From contig NZ_KE136480.1 in assembly GCF_000407165.1 (NCBI RefSeq), positions 310,001-374,000 on the forward strand: a stretch of DNA of 64,000 nt, given 5' to 3'. This DNA is from Enterococcus haemoperoxidus ATCC BAA-382 (GTDB taxonomy: Bacteria > Bacillota > Bacilli > Lactobacillales > Enterococcaceae). Both the position numbers and the translations under genes were made by a program. Shown here piece after piece: positions 46,831 to 54,673 of this stretch (position 1 is the first letter of the stretch; each line of letters opens with the position of its first letter). The notes beneath the pieces were generated by a model. The model saw only the letters and a list, made by a program, of their open reading frames with translations, did no database searches and was not told the origin of the DNA.

Positions 46831-46900
46831 TCTGACACCTTCTTTTTTTAATACATTATAATCACAAATTTGATTAAAGAGGATTTTTTCTAATTGATTT

Positions 46901-48517
46901 TTAAAGTGTTGGAGTATCACTATCATGGTTTCTGCCACACTTATCTATCCTCAGGTGAATGTCCTGTAGCAAATTTATACTTGATAATATTGCCTCGCCT
47001 CTATTTAGTTTTTTTACTTGTCCTAAAATATTTGAACCTAAATGATTTTGTATTGATTTTAACTCTTCTGATTGGGTCAATCTATGAACTAAAAGTGTTC
47101 CAATCTGTCCTAAAAGAACACCAGAAACATCTTGAGGATTTTGAGTTGTCAAGAAAAGGAAAATTCCTTTTTTTCTTCCTTCTCGAGCAATTGAAGTTAA
47201 TCCAGTATAATAATCATTTTCTGAATTTGAAGTTCTTGTATACCTATGCACTTCATCAATAAACAGGACAAATGGTTTTATGTCATTCTTATTTTTATTA
47301 ACTAAGTAATTACAAACTAAGTCAATAATCATTCCTCCAACGCCATCTGTTGTTCCAATTTCAGATGTATCAATGTACAGGCTTGTATTAGATATCGACG
47401 AAAAACTATCCAATTCATACATAAGATTATACTTTGAGTCATCATTATTGAAAAAGTCTACAAAGCTTGTGTTATCTAATTTGTTTTGTAATTTCTGGAC
47501 TAGCCACTGATGTAAGTTAAACTGAAAATTGTTACTCACAAATCTAGTTCCATCACGATTAACCTGATTTGTTTCCTCAGAAATTTGCGCAGGTAAATCA
47601 GATAAGATAAAGTCTCTGTCATTCATACCTACACTAGCCATGTGCTCATTTACTACTGAAACTAATTGATTATTCTTTTCATAAATACCCGATTTATCAT
47701 TTTTCTTTTGATACCTTAAACTTTTTATAGCATCAGATAAGACTGCTGGTTGAGTAGCATCGTTTGTTTCGAACAGCATAGCCCACTGTTGGATAGATAA
47801 CTCACTAACTGAAACAACAGTATCAACTCCTAATTTCAATTTTTTAACTTCATTTTCAGCAAATGAGTTAGAATATTCACCAGTAGGATCAATAATTAGT
47901 ACTTTTTTCTTATCTTTCAATAACTTGTCTAAAATTGCTAGGGACGAAGTTGATTTGCCACTGTTTGTAGCGCCCAGTGCCATTATATGTCTATCAAAAA
48001 TAGTACTTGGTCTCAAAATAATATTTTGACTATCAAGATTTGAAAACTTTCCAAATGCAGAAAGTGGCATTTCATCATCATTTTTTCTTATCTCAATAGA
48101 ATCAAGATATTTTTTAATCATCTCTTGATTAGCAATATAAACTTTATCAGTTATCCCTACTGTTTTAAAGCCCGCAAGACTAAATTTATCTTCACCTAGT
48201 TTCATCAAGCCTATAATATCAACCCCTATTTCAGGATAAACATCTTCCATAAAGCCATTATTCATGGAATCATGTACACTCTCAGAATTAGAAACCCTTG
48301 ACTGAAATATTTCACCTATAAATAAACCTTGAACAGAATCAACAACTACAAAGTAGTTAACAGTATTCGGAATAAGTGTTTCTAACTTTATTTTTCGATG
48401 TCCCAACCACGATAAATTTTCTATTTGAATAATACTGCTTTCTCTATAAACTTGAGATACCATTCCTAGATAAAAATGACTTTTATCAGTTTCATTATAG
48501 AATTCATCAATAATCAT
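46901..48517 (-). CDS. HerA-like hexameric ATPase
   Basis: HerA/FtsK-superfamily DNA translocase-like ATPase of 538 residues. An N-terminal HAS-barrel-like domain (about 1-120) is followed by Walker A GATNSGKSTSS (182-190) and Walker B PFVLFIDEVHRYTR (D421-E422), then the sensor region LFLTTQNPQDVSGVLLGQIGTLLVHRL typical of HerA. The ATG overlaps the SIR2 gene by 11 bp, strong evidence that both work together. HerA paired with SIR2 is a known anti-phage arrangement (Nezha), in which HerA and SIR2 assemble and NAD is depleted on infection. Here the pair has extra genes on both sides. Confidence 0.85.
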   Translation of the reverse strand: MIIDEFYNETDKSHFYLGMVSQVYRESSIIQIENLSWLGHRKIKLETLIPNTVNYFVVVDSVQGLFIGEIFQSRVSNSESVHDSMNNGFMEDVYPEIGVDIIGLMKLGEDKFSLAGFKTVGITDKVYIANQEMIKKYLDSIEIRKNDDEMPLSAFGKFSNLDSQNIILRPSTIFDRHIMALGATNSGKSTSSLAILDKLLKDKKKVLIIDPTGEYSNSFAENEVKKLKLGVDTVVSVSELSIQQWAMLFETNDATQPAVLSDAIKSLRYQKKNDKSGIYEKNNQLVSVVNEHMASVGMNDRDFILSDLPAQISEETNQVNRDGTRFVSNNFQFNLHQWLVQKLQNKLDNTSFVDFFNNDDSKYNLMYELDSFSSISNTSLYIDTSEIGTTDGVGGMIIDLVCNYLVNKNKNDIKPFVLFIDEVHRYTRTSNSENDYYTGLTSIAREGRKKGIFLFLTTQNPQDVSGVLLGQIGTLLVHRLTQSEELKSIQNHLGSNILGQVKKLNRGEAILSSINLLQDIHLRIDKCGRNHDSDTPTL

Positions 48518-49754
48518 TATTACCTGCTCGCTTCCTTTCACTTAAAAAATCTGTTAAGTTATTGTTTAAAGTTGCCTTTAGAAAAGCAATACGAAAATGA
48601 TTAATTCTAAGTTCATCTAATTCTACCCAGTTTTCATGATTTTGTTCAATGTTATAATCACTAACTAATACAGCTAATCCAGTATTATGCTTAATAGCTT
48701 GTATAATCATTTTCGCAATATGATTATCAGCAAAACTAAATCCAGTAGTTATCAATAAAGTATTTTTTCTTCGTAAAAGTTCCTGAAATTTAGTGAAAAG
48801 TTCAAAGTATGGATTCTCATAACTTTGCATATATTTGTTAGAGCTTGGAAATACCATAATAGGTTTCTCAACAAGGTTTTTATTTTTCCTGTTAATCCTT
48901 TTACCATTTATTGAATTTTCCCAAGTTAATGAACCATGAATTTTCAATAAATTAATGATATTTTTTTTATACTCTAGTTCTTTTGTCTTAACGTTTGGAA
49001 TATCTTTCACCAAATTCCATTCAAACATATCACCATCAAAATATGGATTATATGAAAAAGTAAATCCGTCCATAACAGTAAAATCTAAACTTTCAGCTGC
49101 CTCTTCAAATAAAGTATCATAGTTTGTTGTTACTATCGTTAATTTATTAGGCTTCTTTATATATTTAGACAAAATTTTCAAAAAAGATCCATGCTTCATC
49201 TTAGAACCATCGAAATTGTAATTAGTATTATCTTTTATAAGATCTAAAATCTTATTTTTCGATTTAATAAATTTTTCTTTCTTTAAATCATCTTTAATAA
49301 ATTGTTCATATGTTAATAAATTAGATAAAAAATCTTCAAGATTAAATCGATGGTTAAATTTTTTTGTTGTTATATCTAGGACAGGTTCCTCATAACTACT
49401 CATTGTTGCTAGTTCTTGTAAAGTGTACGTATCAGATTCTTCACGCATTTTTTCTTCAATTGCTTCAGCAATCATCAAAACAGTTTTTCCAAATTCCTTA
49501 TCAATCTTTCCTTCTTCCACTACCACAGAGGCTCCTGCACCAGCTAAAACTACAATATTATCAAAAGAATGATTAATAAATTCTGCAACTTCATATCTTA
49601 TTCTCTCATTAAATTCTTTATGGGTAATCCCTTCATTTGTCTCTTTTTTTACTAGTTCCGAGTTAATATCATTCTCATAGTATTTTTTGTCCTCTCCCTC
49701 CATTAGAACTATATTATTGGAAATAAAATGTTTAATTACTGAAATTTCTTTCAT
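48507..49754 (-). CDS. SIR2-family protein paired with HerA
   Basis: Predicted NADase of 415 residues. The NAD-binding core has VVLAGAGASVVVE (70-76), TIVTTNYDTLFEEA (N211, D213), LLKIHGSLTWE (histidine at 273) and LLITTGFSFADNHI; the catalytic Asn and His are intact. An N-terminal helical extension of about 65 residues precedes the core. The ATG at 49754 follows GGAG by ten bases. It overlaps the HerA gene and is 85 bp after the nuclease-like gene. The SIR2-HerA pairing is established as an abortive-infection system; substrate NAD is inferred from the family. Confidence 0.85.
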   Translation of the reverse strand: MKEISVIKHFISNNIVLMEGEDKKYYENDINSELVKKETNEGITHKEFNERIRYEVAEFINHSFDNIVVLAGAGASVVVEEGKIDKEFGKTVLMIAEAIEEKMREESDTYTLQELATMSSYEEPVLDITTKKFNHRFNLEDFLSNLLTYEQFIKDDLKKEKFIKSKNKILDLIKDNTNYNFDGSKMKHGSFLKILSKYIKKPNKLTIVTTNYDTLFEEAAESLDFTVMDGFTFSYNPYFDGDMFEWNLVKDIPNVKTKELEYKKNIINLLKIHGSLTWENSINGKRINRKNKNLVEKPIMVFPSSNKYMQSYENPYFELFTKFQELLRRKNTLLITTGFSFADNHIAKMIIQAIKHNTGLAVLVSDYNIEQNHENWVELDELRINHFRIAFLKATLNNNLTDFLSERKRAGNNDY

Positions 49755-49839
49755 TATCCGTTCACTCCATCGCTTTATATTTATCATTACACTAATGCTA
49801 ATATGTTGAAATTCAGGATTTAGATTTAACTTTTAAATA

Positions 49840-51342
49840 TTAATACCTTTCCACTTCAATTCTTCTCTTTAGCTCGTACAATCTTTTTTCATGCGCTAAA
49901 ATATTTATATCGCTTTTATCCTCAGAGAGTTTCATATCATTTAACATAGAAATAAGTAATTCATCAGTAATAATTAATAGCAATTCTTTTTTTCTTCTAT
50001 ATTGTCCAGAAGCTCTTTCATAGGCAAGATCATTAACTTTTCGACAAACCAACATTCCCACTTTACTAGAGGATTCATTAAATCTTCCAGCCAACTGATC
50101 AAATTCAGGGTTGGATACTTTATCAGAGTAGTTTTTACACTCAACATATATATAATTAGATGTTATTTCTGATTTCAGATTACAAAAGAAACCAGTATCT
50201 GCCGTATTTACATATGTTATATCAATTCTTTTTCTAGCATTATCTATCGGAGTCTCCTTCTTAGGGTGAGAAAGTGATGGATAAAAAATGAAAGTTAATA
50301 ATCCTAAAATAAATTCATGATAATCATTTGCATATTTATTTCCACTAGGAATAGATTTTAAAGTTTTAATAAAAGCATCTAGCAAATTATTATAATCATC
50401 ATCAGAAAAACTATCTTCTTGAATTTTGTAAAGCTCAGCAACATTCAGACTCTTGAAATGCTTCTTATTTTTAAAAGTTTCCATAATAGCTGGATATTTG
50501 CTACTAAATTCAAGAACATTTTGTTTTTTATCAACATTATCTCTCTCCCGAATACTTTTTTTAGTCACAAAAGCCTCACCTATATCTTGATTTTTTTTAG
50601 GTACTCTATGTTTAATTAATGGACTGTTTGGAACCTGTAATTCCTTTTCTTGAAGAAATTCTAACATATCATGTTGTACGAAACGTTCTTTAGTGAAGGT
50701 ATAATAGCTTTCTGAAAAGACAATATTCTTCGGAACCAATAAAATTCTTTTCCCATCTATAATTAATTGATTAATACTTTCTTCTTTTTCCCACCTTGAG
50801 CTAATATCATTCCAATAAGGTTTTGAAATTTGTTTTTCTGTAGGAATCCCATTTAACTTACACTGTTCGTTTGTATATAGTATCAACTGGTAACGAATTA
50901 AATTGGTTACGATATCTGAAATTGTATCATTGCCTACTCCATCAATATAAAATTTCATATCTGATAAAGTCTCTATTGTTTGGAACTGCTTTTGATTACG
51001 TTTTTTTATATCAAAAAGTTGTTCAAATATTTCAATTAAGATTTCGGTACTTTGAAACGATCCTCGAGGTTTCCCTTTGGATCTTCCTAAACAAGTTTCA
51101 TTTGGCTCATTTAAAAAAGAACATAATTTATAGAGTTCTTCTTTTCTATCCAATTTAACAGTTTCATGTATTTTTCTAAAAAAATCTTTAATTATCAAAT
51201 CACACTTTTCTGACCAAGGGTCATTTTTAGAAGAAAAGATATGAGCATCTAGAAAAAGCGGAAGTTCGTCATCAAGATCTATATCTATAAAATCTAATTC
51301 ATGTTGACTTTTATTAAGTTTAAATATTTCGGATATTTTCAT
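49840..51342 (-). CDS. Putative PD-(D/E)XK nuclease of the defence cluster
   Basis: Protein of 500 residues with no full-length family recognised. The C-terminal third shows a restriction-endonuclease-like pattern: helix EFILGLLTFIFYP with E343, RKRIDITYVN with D374, then YIYVECKNYSDKVS with E401 and K403 and a following EFDQLAGRF in the place of the Mrr-type Q helix. The N-terminus carries an unusual acidic DIDLDDELPLFLDAHIF segment and a helical middle region, perhaps for recognition. First gene of the cluster, with GGGAGAGAG before the ATG; AT-rich upstream DNA includes TATAAT. Nuclease function is a motif-based inference. Confidence 0.6.
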   Translation of the reverse strand: MKISEIFKLNKSQHELDFIDIDLDDELPLFLDAHIFSSKNDPWSEKCDLIIKDFFRKIHETVKLDRKEELYKLCSFLNEPNETCLGRSKGKPRGSFQSTEILIEIFEQLFDIKKRNQKQFQTIETLSDMKFYIDGVGNDTISDIVTNLIRYQLILYTNEQCKLNGIPTEKQISKPYWNDISSRWEKEESINQLIIDGKRILLVPKNIVFSESYYTFTKERFVQHDMLEFLQEKELQVPNSPLIKHRVPKKNQDIGEAFVTKKSIRERDNVDKKQNVLEFSSKYPAIMETFKNKKHFKSLNVAELYKIQEDSFSDDDYNNLLDAFIKTLKSIPSGNKYANDYHEFILGLLTFIFYPSLSHPKKETPIDNARKRIDITYVNTADTGFFCNLKSEITSNYIYVECKNYSDKVSNPEFDQLAGRFNESSSKVGMLVCRKVNDLAYERASGQYRRKKELLLIITDELLISMLNDMKLSEDKSDINILAHEKRLYELKRRIEVERY

Positions 51343-51535
51343 AATACTCTCTCCCTATTGTAGAAATTTTATACGAATATTTCCTATAAATGTATACTCG
51401 CAAACGCATTCAAAACGTTAACATCTCAATTATATCAAATTATGCATAATAAAAATACTTTATGCTTAGTTTATTTCACTAATTATCCCCAGAGGTTCTT
51501 TAAAACTATATTTAATGTATAACCAATAAAATAGT

Positions 51536-52105
51536 TTAGCCAAACTCAATATAATACCCATTTGCAAACTCTCCACTAGTCCCAAAATCATAATCTCTTC
51601 CAATAGCTTCATAATCAATATAATTCGCCAAATGTTCTGGAATATCATAATACCCCAAATCTACCAAAGCATATCCCAACTTCTCATGATCACTCACTCC
51701 TGTATCATCCAATTCAATAACAGTTACCTCAGCCCCTCTATTTTCCGCAATCACTTGAACAACTTCATCTGGATAACTCATATACTCTTCTAAACTATCA
51801 TATCTTTCTGCTAAAGATTGAGGAAAGTCGTATTCCCCTACAGAAAAAGGCACATCATAATCAGTAATAAAATACTCTTCATATGAATAACCAAATTCAT
51901 CCACAAACTCATTTCCCACGCAAATCGTTTGATAAGCTTGCGCCAAGTCTTCCTCATCAAATGGAAAATGTAAATACACACCCAACAAAAAGCCTTCATT
52001 ATAAGCTTTCAAATTAGTTAAATATATCCAATGATCGCTATCTCCACCAACTCTTTTCCCCTCTTGCTCCATCATCATTTCTTCCGTTACTTTTACTAAT
52101 TCCAT
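51536..52105 (-). CDS. ArdA-like antirestriction protein
   Basis: Very acidic protein of 189 residues, consistent with the DNA-mimic ArdA family that inhibits type I restriction enzymes; homologues occur on Tn916-type elements and plasmids. Landmarks are IYLTNLKAYNEGFLLGVYLHF at the start, GNEFVDEFGYSYEEYFITDYD in the middle and LANYIDYEAIGRDYDF near the end. ATG at 52105 follows GAGAGGAAG; the longer frame to 52141 lacks a site. Its presence beside a defence cluster points to a mobile-element origin. No integrase or relaxase was found with it. Confidence 0.78.
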   Translation of the reverse strand: MELVKVTEEMMMEQEGKRVGGDSDHWIYLTNLKAYNEGFLLGVYLHFPFDEEDLAQAYQTICVGNEFVDEFGYSYEEYFITDYDVPFSVGEYDFPQSLAERYDSLEEYMSYPDEVVQVIAENRGAEVTVIELDDTGVSDHEKLGYALVDLGYYDIPEHLANYIDYEAIGRDYDFGTSGEFANGYYIEFG

Positions 52106-52275
52106 TTTAATCTTCCTCTCTTTGTCTTTTTGACTATCCATTTTGTTTCGAGCCGAGGCGCAGGTTGTTAGGATGCAATCCTGACGATTTTCTCTTCTCT
52201 TTTAGTTTTCAAAGTTTATGTATCAACTTTCAATGAATGATTCATTTTGCTCTTCGCTTTCGGCGCAATTGACAC

Positions 52276-52354
52276 AGCAATTTTTTTGATTGACGGAAAG
52301 GACGAAGTATTCGAAGGCTTGCCTGATTCCTTGTAGGCAATCAAAAAAATTGCT
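52276..52354. repeat. 17-bp perfect inverted repeat in the 474-bp spacer
   Basis: AGCAATTTTTTTGATTG at 52276-52292 and its exact complement at 52338-52354, 45 bp apart, within the gene-free stretch 52106-52579. The enclosed DNA contains a smaller AGGC/GCCT repeat. The spacer upstream of ardA is less AT-rich than its surroundings. Frames in either direction show no recognisable protein. Possible roles are a transfer origin, replication or transcription control element of the former mobile element. Confidence 0.5.
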
Positions 52355-52437
52355 AAATTGCATTGTCCGAACTCGAAAGGGCAGAATGGAACATGACAGA
52401 GAGACATACAGTTGGAAAAGGAAAACACGTAAAAAAA

Positions 52438-52459
52438 GAAGCTTGCGTATGCAAACTTC
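52438..52459 (-). terminator. Terminator after the first XRE gene
   Basis: Imperfect stem GAAGCTTGC with GCAAACTTC and loop GTAT; on the minus strand it is followed by TTTTTTTACG. It lies 120 bp after the 79-residue repressor gene and would end its transcript. Confidence 0.6.
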
Positions 52460-52579
52460 TACCAACTCATCGTCTTTAATTGTTTTTGTTTTTCTCAATA
52501 TCTAAAATGCTATCAATGACATCTAAAATCTTGTCTTATTGTGAATATAAAGATAATTTATTCATGTTTATTTGCAATT

Positions 52580-52819
52580 TCATTTCCCCTTCTTATTTGG
52601 AAAATGCACCTTCACATCACTAACCCCACAAATATAATTCATATCAACATTGTAAAACTTAGCAAGTTTAATCATAGACTCTAAAGGGATTCTCGTCTTA
52701 CCATATTCATAATCAGCATAAGTTCTCTGACCCACGTTTAACAACGCTGCAACTTCTCTCTGTGTATAATCGTTATCCTCACGTAATGCCCTTATTCGCT
52801 TAATATAATCCATAGCCAT
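52580..52819 (-). CDS. XRE-family repressor, paralogue A
   Basis: Small helix-turn-helix protein of 79 residues: YIKRIRALREDNDYTQREVAALLNVGQRTYADYEYGKTRIPLESM followed by a short tail ending VHFPNKKGK. Cro/CI-type fold. The upstream paralogue differs at about one residue in eight and has the same Tyr-Asp-Tyr-Glu-Tyr-Gly-Lys core, so the pair is a recent tandem duplication. Two operator-like repeats precede it (52844-52883), implying autoregulation or cross-regulation. Confidence 0.85.
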   Translation of the reverse strand: MAMDYIKRIRALREDNDYTQREVAALLNVGQRTYADYEYGKTRIPLESMIKLAKFYNVDMNYICGVSDVKVHFPNKKGK

Positions 52820-52843
52820 CCCTCTTTTTGATTATTCTATCCT

Positions 52844-52883
52844 AGAGTTATAAACTCAATTACTATTTAGAGCTATAAACTCT
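52844..52883. promoter_or_regulatory. Paired operator repeats of XRE paralogue A
   Basis: AGAGTTATAAACTCA at 52844-52858 and AGAGCTATAAACTCT at 52869-52883, with start points 25 bp apart. Both are inverted repeats of AGAG/CTCT type, matching the pair upstream of paralogue B in sequence and spacing. Confidence 0.7.
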
Positions 52884-52917
52884 TAAATTAACTATCTATC
52901 ATTTAGCATTGAACTAA

Positions 52918-53142
52918 CTATTTTTTAGGAAATGAGTTCTTCACATTACTAATTCCACATATATAATTCATATCAACGTTATAAAATTTAGCTAATACAA
53001 TCATGGAATCTAGAGGTATTCTCGTTTTCCCATATTCATAATCAGCATAAGTTCTTTGTCCAACACTCAACAGCGCTGCAACTTCTCTCTGTGTATAATC
53101 ATTATCTTCACGTAATTCTCTTATCCGCTTTATATACTGCAT
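52918..53142 (-). CDS. XRE-family repressor, paralogue B
   Basis: Helix-turn-helix protein of 74 residues, MQYIKRIRELREDNDYTQRE start and SVGQRTYADYEYGKTRIPLDSM core, nearly identical to the downstream paralogue. It is divergent from the small plus-strand gene at 53274. The shared promoter region has a minus-strand -35 TTGCTC and -10 TATAAC whose elements are covered by the two operator copies, a phage-like autorepressor arrangement. Confidence 0.85.
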   Translation of the reverse strand: MQYIKRIRELREDNDYTQREVAALLSVGQRTYADYEYGKTRIPLDSMIVLAKFYNVDMNYICGISNVKNSFPKK

Positions 53143-53173
53143 GACTTGTCTCCTTTTTTAATTATTTTACGAT

Positions 53174-53218
53174 AGAGTTATAAACTCTATTGACTTTTAG
53201 AGCAATAAACTCTAAAAT
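53174..53218. promoter_or_regulatory. Divergent promoters with paired XRE operators
   Basis: AGAGTTATAAACTCT (53174-53188) and AGAGCAATAAACTCT (53199-53213). Plus strand: -35 TTGACT (53190-53195), 17-bp spacer, -10 TAAAAT (53213-53218), overlapped by the second operator. Minus strand: TTGCTC and TATAAC, each covered by one operator. Binding would silence both directions. Confidence 0.7.
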
Positions 53219-53273
53219 AGATTTAAGAACAAAAACAACGAATGAAAAAATAGAAATCATTAGGAGGTTCAAC

Positions 53274-53501
53274 ATGGCTCACCCAGTAAAAATGATCACC
53301 TATCAAGATCTACATAAACTAAATCATTCAATCCAACAATTAAAGAACTGGCACGAAACATTCAGTTCACTAAAAAACAACTCCCAAAATCATTCTATTC
53401 CCGATAACCTCTTCTATGAGCATGAGCGAATACTAAAAACATTAGATCAAGAAACACAAAAACTTAAAAGCAAACAGAAACTGAAAAATATTTTGATTTA
53501 A
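53274..53501 (+). CDS. Small helical protein of unknown function
   Basis: Predicted protein of 75 residues starting MAHPVKMITYQDLHKLNHSI, with the coiled-coil-like tail HERILKTLDQETQKLKSKQKL. The ATG has a perfect AGGAGG six bases upstream; a longer open frame from 53190 runs through the promoter and is rejected. No family recognised. Its expression is probably controlled by the divergent XRE repressor, so it may be an element of the same mobile module. Confidence 0.6.
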   Translation: MAHPVKMITYQDLHKLNHSIQQLKNWHETFSSLKNNSQNHSIPDNLFYEHERILKTLDQETQKLKSKQKLKNILI

Positions 53502-53577
53502 AATCCTAGCTGCAAAATAGGATTTTAAAGTTCATCAGTATTAGCCAGAACTGATACTGATGAACGATAGATTTAAA

Positions 53578-53610
53578 CAAGTAGTTGACTATCTAACTAC
53601 TTGTTTTTTT
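53578..53610 (+). terminator. Terminator after the small helical gene
   Basis: Stem CAAGTAGTT with AACTACTTG, eight-base loop, followed by TTTTTTT. A second 12-bp perfect inverted repeat lies just before it (53530-53541 with 53554-53565), lacking a T run. Confidence 0.8.
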
Positions 53611-53862
53611 GCAAAATATCTTCAGACGGATGCGAATATCTTATGATGTTTACACAAAGCATTTTAATATATAACACAACTTAATTTCAGTTCAAAAAAG
53701 GCTAGCGATAATTCCTCTAAACCTCATAACAACCATTTTTGTTACTTTCTTATAGTTCCTGCCATGTGAACTATTGATAACTAATCTGTTGAGAAAATCT
53801 AAAAAACGAAATTAGACAGCATCTTTAGTCCTAATTAAGTTTCATATTGAACAAAAAACAAA

Positions 53863-53891
53863 TTGACAGAGAAAGCGTTTCATAATACAAT
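53863..53891 (+). promoter_or_regulatory. Strong promoter upstream of a decayed gene
   Basis: -35 TTGACA, 17-bp spacer, -10 TACAAT. The spacer includes GAAAGCGTTTCATA, which looks like a cre site with one base deleted. It would transcribe the pseudogene and possibly the membrane-protein gene at 54235. Confidence 0.55.
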
Positions 53892-53927
53892 CATTTTCTA
53901 ATCAGAATAATAAAGAGTTGTTGCTCG

Positions 53928-54191
53928 ATGAAAAAATTTATCTTATTGTTGTTTGTTACTGTATTTTTACTCCCATCGTCAAAAAAGCATTTAAGTAGTG
54001 TTATGAACTAAAATTTATAGACCTACTGCTAAATACAAACCTACTGCTCTAAAATAGTTTGGCAAGCGTATTGGTATTCTTCTGCTGCCACTCAAGTAGG
54101 AGGTATGAAACAACCATTAATTGTAAGTCCTTATGATTTACCAGCATACTTTAATTCAAGACCTGCTCATGTTGGAACCTGGTCTGCATAG
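53928..54191 (+). pseudogene. Remnant of an exported cysteine-hydrolase-like protein
   Basis: A start codon opens a signal-peptide-like segment MKKFILLLFVTVFLLPSS that stops after 27 codons. Further on, another frame reads YCSKIVWQAYWYSSAATQVG and then IVSPYDLPAYFNSRPAHVGTW before a TAG at 54189-54191. The YCSKIVW...SPYDLP pattern resembles the C-terminal end of YiiX-type permuted papain-like hydrolases. The middle has been lost, and a short CCTACTGCT repeat lies at the break. Family is a tentative call. The rest of the stretch 53502-54234 has no gene. Confidence 0.45.
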
Positions 54192-54234
54192 GTCTCCACC
54201 TACGTATAAAAAAAATATAAAGGATAGTAAAACT

Positions 54235-54513
54235 ATGAACCTATTTAGATTTCTTTTTAATATAATTTGGGGCATTCTTGCTTTTTTAATTCCATTTGGT
54301 CTATTACGTGTAATAACAAAAGCCAGTTATAATGATTTCTCTGGTAGCGGTACAATTATTTATACTACAATGATTATCATTTATGTGATTGTAACTATCC
54401 TTTTATCCGTAATCTGTTCAAAAAAGTATTTCTATTTTTTAGTTTTGCTAGCAATACTTTGTATTGTTTATCCGTTACTATTAATTTATTTCCTCAACAA
54501 TTTTAAAATGTAG
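54235..54513 (+). CDS. Small membrane protein of unknown function
   Basis: Hydrophobic protein of 92 residues with three probable transmembrane helices (LFNIIWGILAFLIPFGLLRV, IIYTTMIIIYVIVTILLSV and FYFLVLLAILCIVYPLLLIY). The ATG follows AAGGATAG; a longer frame from 54133 belongs to the decayed gene upstream. No family or partner recognised. It lies behind the promoter at 53863 and ends at a good terminator. Confidence 0.6.
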   Translation: MNLFRFLFNIIWGILAFLIPFGLLRVITKASYNDFSGSGTIIYTTMIIIYVIVTILLSVICSKKYFYFLVLLAILCIVYPLLLIYFLNNFKM

Positions 54514-54519
54514 TCGATA

Positions 54520-54560
54520 AACAATCGTATGAACTTATTAGTTACGTTCATACGATTGTT
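54520..54560 (+). terminator. Terminator after the small membrane protein
   Basis: Fifteen-base perfect stem AACAATCGTATGAAC with GTTCATACGATTGTT and an 11-base loop, followed by TTTTG. Confidence 0.85.
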
Positions 54561-54673
54561 TTTTGTAAAATTAATACAGTTTATTCAATTGATTTTTCGA
54601 CTTATACTAGTTTTTAACAACGTATTTCGTTTTACTTTCTTTCTCAGAAAATATATTTCCTTCTGTTTCTTCC

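Noticed and set aside
51400-51420. cre-like sequence upstream of the nuclease gene
   Set aside because: It has a mismatch at a fixed position, lies in very AT-rich DNA and there is no reason for carbon control of a defence cluster.
51466-51648. 60-codon minus-strand open frame after ardA
   Set aside because: It overlaps the end of ardA in another frame, has no ribosome site and matches nothing.
52290-52505. 71-codon plus-strand open frame in the ardA-XRE spacer
   Set aside because: It runs through the inverted repeat and the terminator of the minus-strand XRE gene, has no ribosome site and an unnatural basic composition; overlapping minus-strand frames are equally unconvincing.
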